This document shows positions 8,681-12,297 of a stretch of 12,297 bases of DNA, one piece after another; position 1 is the first letter of the stretch; every line of letters begins with the position of its first letter. Under the pieces are notes generated by a model, which saw only the letters and a program-made list of their open reading frames with translations, did no database searches and was not told the origin of the DNA. The position numbers were made by a program, and so were the translations under genes. Source of the stretch: Prado023 sp039812125 (GTDB lineage: Bacteria; Actinomycetota; Actinomycetes; S36-B12; CAIYMF01); assembly GCA_039812125.1 (NCBI GenBank), contig JBDHZV010000086.1:1-12297 (forward strand). Reading direction: 5' to 3'.

Positions 8681-8860
8681 ATGAAGGATCTGGCGATCCG
8701 GCTGCGTGAGGACGAGGCGGGGATGAGCACGGCGGAGTACGCCGTCGGCACGGTCGCGGCGTGCGGCCTGGGAGGCGTGCTGATCAAGCTGCTGACCAGC
8801 GACACCATCACCGACCTGCTCTGGAAGGTCATCACGCAGGCCTTCCAGTTCCTGTTCTGA
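8681..8860 (+). CDS. Flp-like prepilin, DUF4244 family
   Basis: A 59-residue protein with a basic/acidic leader MKDLAIRLREDEAG followed by MSTAEYAVGTVAAC and a hydrophobic helix. The leader ends in Gly14, mature residue 1 would be Met15, Glu19 sits at mature position +5 and Tyr20 at +6: this is the Flp/type IVb prepilin cleavage pattern. The DEAGMSTAEYAVGT stretch is characteristic of the actinobacterial DUF4244 family found in this locus. It is the probable major subunit assembled by the Tad machine encoded just upstream. ATG 8681 has GGGGGAG (8670-8676) upstream, a strong ribosome binding site in keeping with high expression. The stop shares a base with the next ATG (TGATG). Confidence 0.88.
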   Translation: MKDLAIRLREDEAGMSTAEYAVGTVAACGLGGVLIKLLTSDTITDLLWKVITQAFQFLF

Positions 8861-9246
8861 TGCACCTTCGTCGGGGGGAGGGGTGGCGGCCCTGGGCCGC
8901 CACCCGCTCCGAGCAGGGGATGGTCACGGCGGAGCTGGCGGTGGCCCTGCCCGCCCTGGTCGCGGTTGCCCTGGTGCTGCTGTGGGCGATCGGGCTTGGT
9001 GCCCATCAGGTCCTGGCGGTCCAGGCGGCGCGGGAGGGGGCGCGGGCTGCGGCTCGCGGCGACGGGGCCAGTGCGGTCCGGGTCGCTGCCCAGCAGGTGC
9101 TGCCGGCGGGCACCGTCCAACTGGACCGCCACGGCTCCGCGGTGACGGTCACGGTGCGAACCCGCCCTCGGGCAGCCCTGCGGATCCTGCAGCCGTTCCA
9201 GCGCAGCCTGTCCGCCTCCGCGACAGCCTGGGTGGAGCAGCCGTGA
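8860..9246 (+). CDS. TadE-like pseudopilin
   Basis: A 128-residue protein. A basic N-terminal leader ends in Gly20, followed by MVTAELAVALPALVAVALVL (21-40): Glu25 is at mature position +5, so this is a prepilin-peptidase substrate of TadE type. The transmembrane helix continues to about residue 48, followed by QAAREGARAAARGD and a small exported domain. TadE-type pseudopilins are minor components of Flp pili; the mycobacterial counterpart (Rv3655c) has been reported as a secreted protein. ATG 8860 overlaps the pilin stop and has no ribosome binding site, so translation is likely coupled; an internal ATG at 8920 exists but would remove the leader. The GTGA overlap with the next gene continues the chain. 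Confidence 0.87.
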   Translation: MHLRRGEGWRPWAATRSEQGMVTAELAVALPALVAVALVLLWAIGLGAHQVLAVQAAREGARAAARGDGASAVRVAAQQVLPAGTVQLDRHGSAVTVTVRTRPRAALRILQPFQRSLSASATAWVEQP

Positions 9247-9647
9247 GCACTCGGGCCGGGCGCTCGGGACGCGAGCAGGCTCGATGGGGACGCGAGGAGG
9301 GCGCTGCCACCCTGCTCGTCGCGGTATGGGCCGGGGTACTGGTCTCGGCCGGCCTGGCGGCTCTGGTGCTGGTCTCCGGGCTGCAGCAACGGGCTCGGTT
9401 GGGCGCCGCCGCCGACCTGGCTGCCCTGGCGGCAGCGGCGGGGACGCTGGGTGATCCGGCCCAGGCCTGCCGCGCCGCGTCGCTGGTCGCCCAGCGCAAC
9501 GACGTGCACTTGGATGACTGCGTGATCGAAGCCACTCAGGCCAGGGTCGTGGTCAGCACCTGGCTGTCGATGCCGGGCGGGGTCCCGGGCCCGATCCAGA
9601 TGGGCGCGCGTGCCCACGCCGCACTCACTGTGGCGGCCCGTCCATGA
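9243..9647 (+). CDS. TadE/TadG-like exported protein (helicase/secretion neighbourhood TadE-like)
   Basis: A 134-residue protein with a basic leader ending EEGAATLLVAVWAG and one hydrophobic helix (about 21-45), then QQRARLGAAADLAALAAA, a segment shared by TadE/TadG-like proteins. Unlike the preceding gene, no Glu is found at position +5 after the leader glycine, so peptidase processing is uncertain. Two cysteines in the exported part (Cys76 and Cys93) could form a disulfide. It matches the 'helicase/secretion neighbourhood TadE-like' family (Rv3654c type). GTG 9243 overlaps the preceding stop. Its last 23 bases overlap the end of the helicase gene on the other strand, a tail-to-tail overlap that leaves no room for a terminator between them. 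Confidence 0.83.
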   Translation: MSTRAGRSGREQARWGREEGAATLLVAVWAGVLVSAGLAALVLVSGLQQRARLGAAADLAALAAAAGTLGDPAQACRAASLVAQRNDVHLDDCVIEATQARVVVSTWLSMPGGVPGPIQMGARAHAALTVAARP

Positions 9648-12159
9648 CCGGTGAACTGGCTGGTGTGGGGTCGGGTCCGGTGGCCAGCAGCCGGTCAGCA
9701 AGCCGGAGCGCGCCGGCCTTGTCGAGGGGGTTGTTGCCGTTGCCGCACTTGGGCGACTGCACGCAGGCTGGGCACCCGTCCTCGCAACCACACGTCGCGA
9801 TCGCCTCGCGCGTGGCCCTCAGCCAGGGCAGGGCCTGCTCGAAGCCCCGGGCGGCGAACCCGGCCCCACCGGGGTGACCATCATGGACCGAGATGAGGGC
9901 AGTCCCGGTCTGGGGATGCAGGGCCGTGGAGACCCCGCCGAGATCCCACCGGTCGCAGGTTGCCAGTAGCGGCAGGATGCCGATCGATGCGTGCTCCAGG
10001 GCGTGCAGGGCCCCCGGCGCAGCGGCGTCGTCGATGCCGGCCGCCCGCAGCTCCCCCGACGGGATCGACCACCAGGTGGCCATGGTCGACAGGCGGGTCT
10101 CGGGGAGGTCGAGGAGCCGCTCGCCCACCACGTGACCGCCGGGCCATCGGCGCACGAGGTAGGAGGTGACCTGCGAGGACAGCACGACCTCCCCGTGGAC
10201 GATCTCGGCAGGACCCCACCGCTGGGACTGGTACGGGCTGACCAGCTCCACGTGGGACTGCGTGCGGGCATGGGTGCTGACGTCGGTCACCACCGGGCTG
10301 GCCGTGGCGAGCCGGGATTCCAGGTCGAGGGAGATGACCTGGAATGTCGCACCCTGGTGGACGTAGATCGCGTCCTCATGCACGGTCGCGGCGGCCGCGG
10401 AGGCATCCACCGTTCCGAGGACCCGTCCGGTGTCGTGCTCCACGACCCGCACCGGACCGCCGGCCGTGCCGCGCAGGTCGACCAGGTCGGCAGGGCGGGA
10501 GTGGTCCGTCCAGTACCAGCCGCCACGCCGGCGCCGCAGCAGGCCCCGGTCGGCCAGCGCCGCGCAGATCTGCTGACTCCCGGGCCCGAACTCGGCCTCG
10601 AGTGCGTCGTCGGTCAGTGGCACCTCAGCGGCCGCCGCGCAGAGGTGACCCGCCAGGACGTAGGGATTGCCGGGATCGAGCACCGTGGCCTCGACAGTGG
10701 CGCCGGTGAGCAGGTCGGGGTGTCGGGACAGGTACTGGTCGAGCGGGTCCTCCCGAACCACCAGCACCGCCAGCGCGCTCGCGCCCCGCCGACCGGCGCG
10801 GCCGACCTGCTGGCGGAACGACGCGTGGGTGCCGGGCCAGCCGGACAGCACCACCGCGTCGAGCCCCGTGATGTCGATGCCCAGCTCCAGGGCACTGGTG
10901 GCGGCCATGCCGATCAGCTCGCCGGATCGCAGCTGGGCCTCCAGGGCGCGGCGCTCCTCGGGCAGGTACCCGCCCCGGTAGGCGCGGAACTGGGCACCCC
11001 GTGCTGCCCGCTCGCGCACCGCCGCGGCGATGACCTCGACCCCGCGCCGGGACCGGGCGAACGTCAGGGTCGTCGTGGCCGAGTCCACCAGTCGGCAGGT
11101 CAGCTCGATCGAGTCGTGCAGGGCGCTGGGTCGAGGGCCAGGGCCGGACACCAGGTCGGCACCCTCCAGGTCCGCGTCGGCGGCCTGCAGGTCGGCACCC
11201 CCCAGGTCCGCGTCGGCGGCCTCCTGCGGGGCCACGGCCGAGGGGTTCCAGACCACGAGGTCGAGCGACCCCCGGGTGCTGTCGTCCTGGTCGACGACGC
11301 TCACCGGCTCGCCGATGAGGCGCGCGCCGGACGACGCTGGGTCGGCTGCGGTGGCGGAGGCCAGGATCACCGTTGGGCTCGCCCCGTACCGGGCGCACAC
11401 ACGTCGCAGCCGTCGCAGCACGAGGGCGACGTGGGAGCCGAACACGCCCCGGTACGTGTGGGCCTCGTCGATGACGACGAACCGCAGCGACGCGAGCAGC
11501 CCCCGCCAGCGTTCGTGGCCGGGCAGCACCGCGCGGTGCAGCATGTCGGGGTTGGTCACCACCCAGCGGGCATGTGCGCGCGTCCACGCCCGTTCCTCCT
11601 CGGGGCTGTCGCCGTCCAACGCCGCCGCGCGCAGGTCTGCGAGCCCGAGCGCGTGCAGGCCGGCGAGCTGGTCGTGGGCCAGGGCCTTCGTGGGGGCCAG
11701 GTACAGCACGCCCGGTGCCCGACGTCCGGATGTGGGGTCGCGTGGGAGCAGTGCCGCGGTCAGCGCGGGCATCCCGAACGCAAGGGTCTTTCCCGAGGCC
11801 GTCCCGGTGGCGATCATCACGTGGGTTCCGGTCCAGGCCAGCTGCGCGGCCACGACCTGGTGCCTCCACGGGGAGCTGATCCCCTGCTCGACGTAGGCGT
11901 CGCGGACCCGGGGATCCAGCCAGTCCGGCCAGGGTTCCCGCACGCCAACCCGGGCTGGGAGCGCCAGGTGCGCGACGGCTCGTGGGTCACCCAGCAGGGA
12001 TGCCAGCGTGCGTGGGCCCGGTTCGTCCCCGGACAGCGTGCGTGGGCCCGGTTCGTCCCCGGCCGCGGCGTCCCGCGGGCCCGGGTGGGCCGGGGGCCGC
12101 ACCTCCGGTGAACGGGGGCCACCGGCGGGCGACTCGTCCTGCGGGCACCCTGCTGTCAC
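9625..12159 (-). CDS. DEAH-box superfamily II helicase with DUF1998 zinc-binding C-terminus (SftH/MrfA-like)
   Basis: An 844-residue DNA helicase/ATPase. Motifs, numbered from the GTG start: Walker A ATGTASGKT (117-125), DEAH box VVIDEAH (228-234), SATA (268-271), and motif VI QQVGRAGR (450-457). The C-terminal DUF1998 region has a Cys cluster at 790, 792, 796, 799 and 805 (CGCEDGCPACVQSPKCG) expected to bind zinc. Relatives are mycobacterial SftH, a 3'-5' DNA translocase, and B. subtilis MrfA, which acts in mitomycin C lesion repair; a repair role is inferred. The family always sits beside this tad locus in many actinobacteria, yet no functional link is known. A GTG at 12159 with an excellent ribosome binding site is preferred over the upstream ATG at 12216. 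It contains two tandem in-frame duplications, in the N-terminal tail and between the two RecA lobes. Confidence 0.94.
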   Translation of the reverse strand: MTAGCPQDESPAGGPRSPEVRPPAHPGPRDAAAGDEPGPRTLSGDEPGPRTLASLLGDPRAVAHLALPARVGVREPWPDWLDPRVRDAYVEQGISSPWRHQVVAAQLAWTGTHVMIATGTASGKTLAFGMPALTAALLPRDPTSGRRAPGVLYLAPTKALAHDQLAGLHALGLADLRAAALDGDSPEEERAWTRAHARWVVTNPDMLHRAVLPGHERWRGLLASLRFVVIDEAHTYRGVFGSHVALVLRRLRRVCARYGASPTVILASATAADPASSGARLIGEPVSVVDQDDSTRGSLDLVVWNPSAVAPQEAADADLGGADLQAADADLEGADLVSGPGPRPSALHDSIELTCRLVDSATTTLTFARSRRGVEVIAAAVRERAARGAQFRAYRGGYLPEERRALEAQLRSGELIGMAATSALELGIDITGLDAVVLSGWPGTHASFRQQVGRAGRRGASALAVLVVREDPLDQYLSRHPDLLTGATVEATVLDPGNPYVLAGHLCAAAAEVPLTDDALEAEFGPGSQQICAALADRGLLRRRRGGWYWTDHSRPADLVDLRGTAGGPVRVVEHDTGRVLGTVDASAAAATVHEDAIYVHQGATFQVISLDLESRLATASPVVTDVSTHARTQSHVELVSPYQSQRWGPAEIVHGEVVLSSQVTSYLVRRWPGGHVVGERLLDLPETRLSTMATWWSIPSGELRAAGIDDAAAPGALHALEHASIGILPLLATCDRWDLGGVSTALHPQTGTALISVHDGHPGGAGFAARGFEQALPWLRATREAIATCGCEDGCPACVQSPKCGNGNNPLDKAGALRLADRLLATGPDPTPASSPVMDGPPQ
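11152..11223. repeat. 36-base in-frame tandem duplication in the helicase
   Basis: Two adjacent 36-base copies (11152-11187 and 11188-11223) differ at two positions. On the helicase strand they encode 12-residue units rich in ADL, giving ADLGGADLQAADADLEGADL, between the two RecA lobes. The spacing of the ADL triplets recalls pentapeptide repeats but is too short to form that fold. Confidence 0.9.
12004..12063. repeat. 30-base in-frame tandem duplication in the helicase N-terminus
   Basis: Two adjacent 30-base copies (12004-12033 and 12034-12063) are identical at the first 29 positions. They encode the doubled peptide DEPGPRTL in the disordered, Pro/Gly-rich tail before the helicase core. 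Near identity suggests a recent slippage event. Confidence 0.92.
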
Positions 12160-12166
12160 GGACCCA

Positions 12167-12176
12167 TCCTCCCCCC
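12167..12176 (-). promoter_or_regulatory. Ribosome binding site deciding the helicase start
   Basis: On the minus strand GGGGGGAGGA lies seven bases before GTG 12159. The upstream in-frame ATG at 12216 has no such site, so the GTG is the likelier start and the intergenic gap to the BldG-like gene is about 104 bases. Confidence 0.65.
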
Positions 12177-12263
12177 GCGACCCGGGTCCGCCGTCGCCTC
12201 GGTGCCCCGTCGGCATGGTCGGTGTGACAGAGTGGGGGGGTTCTGGGGTCGAGGAGGGATTGC

Positions 12264-12297
12264 ATGGACCTGCAGCTGTCGACGCGTCAGGAGGGTG
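12264..12297 (+). CDS. bldG: BldG-like anti-anti-sigma factor (STAS domain), 5' end only
   Basis: Eleven codons are visible, MDLQLSTRQEG, after the ribosome binding site GAGGAGGGA (12251-12259). This opening is close to that of Streptomyces BldG (MDLSLSTR...), a STAS-domain anti-sigma-factor antagonist needed for development and antibiotic production. BldG-type proteins release sigma factors by binding their anti-sigma kinases and are switched by phosphorylation of a serine that lies beyond this window. Its position divergent from the DUF1998 helicase matches the Streptomyces arrangement, which supports the call despite the short fragment. No clear -10/-35 pair was seen in 12160-12263. Confidence 0.6.
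   Translation, partial: MDLQLSTRQEG

Noticed and set aside
9991..12111. A 706-codon plus-strand frame opposite the helicase
   Set aside because: It is the shadow of the helicase codons, rich in Gly, Arg, Gln and Val with no domain; the helicase has all its motifs on the minus strand.

Overview
This is a very GC-rich window with dense genes, many GTG starts and Shine-Dalgarno-led or stop/start-coupled genes. Gene content and order point to an actinomycete (Actinomycetota): a Holin-X-type membrane protein, NhaA, acetyl-CoA synthetase, a compact Tad/Flp pilus locus, a DUF1998 helicase, and the start of a BldG-like anti-anti-sigma gene. The genus cannot be fixed from sequence alone. No RNA genes, insertion sequences, prophage genes or CRISPR arrays were seen.

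Layout. (1) Positions 1-1839, minus strand: nhaA (Na+/H+ antiporter) followed by a two-helix Holin-X-like membrane protein that runs off the left edge. (2) Positions 1938-4682, plus strand: acs (AMP-forming acetyl-CoA synthetase) with a Fic-fold-like protein starting on the base after the acs stop codon; its Fic motif looks catalytically dead. A strong GC hairpin at 4828-4859 is the likely terminator. (3) Positions 4970-8563, plus strand: four tightly coupled genes for a minimal Tad assembly machine: a CpaE/Ssd-like ATPase with a lysine-less P-loop, TadA/CpaF ATPase, and short TadB and TadC membrane proteins. (4) Positions 8681-9647, plus strand: three coupled small genes for the pilin-like substrates: a DUF4244/Flp-like pilin, a TadE-like pseudopilin and a second TadE/TadG-like protein. 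(5) Positions 9625-12159, minus strand: a large DEAH-box helicase of the SftH/MrfA type, overlapping the last pilin gene tail to tail. (6) Position 12264 onwards, plus strand: the first 11 codons of a BldG-type STAS-domain protein, divergent from the helicase.

How the parts work together. TadA would power, and TadB/TadC anchor, assembly of small prepilins; the CpaE-like protein would position the machine. Both the DUF4244 protein and the TadE-like protein carry a Gly|Met...Glu prepilin cleavage site, but no prepilin peptidase lies in the window, so it must be encoded elsewhere. This matches the actinobacterial 'helicase/secretion neighbourhood' known from Streptomyces and Mycobacterium. The system is therefore not new as a whole, but it is poorly understood. 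The less expected details are the degenerate Fic-like protein coupled to acs, a calcium-loop-like tail on NhaA, a 10-bp motif shared by the two tad promoter regions, and two in-frame tandem duplications in the helicase.
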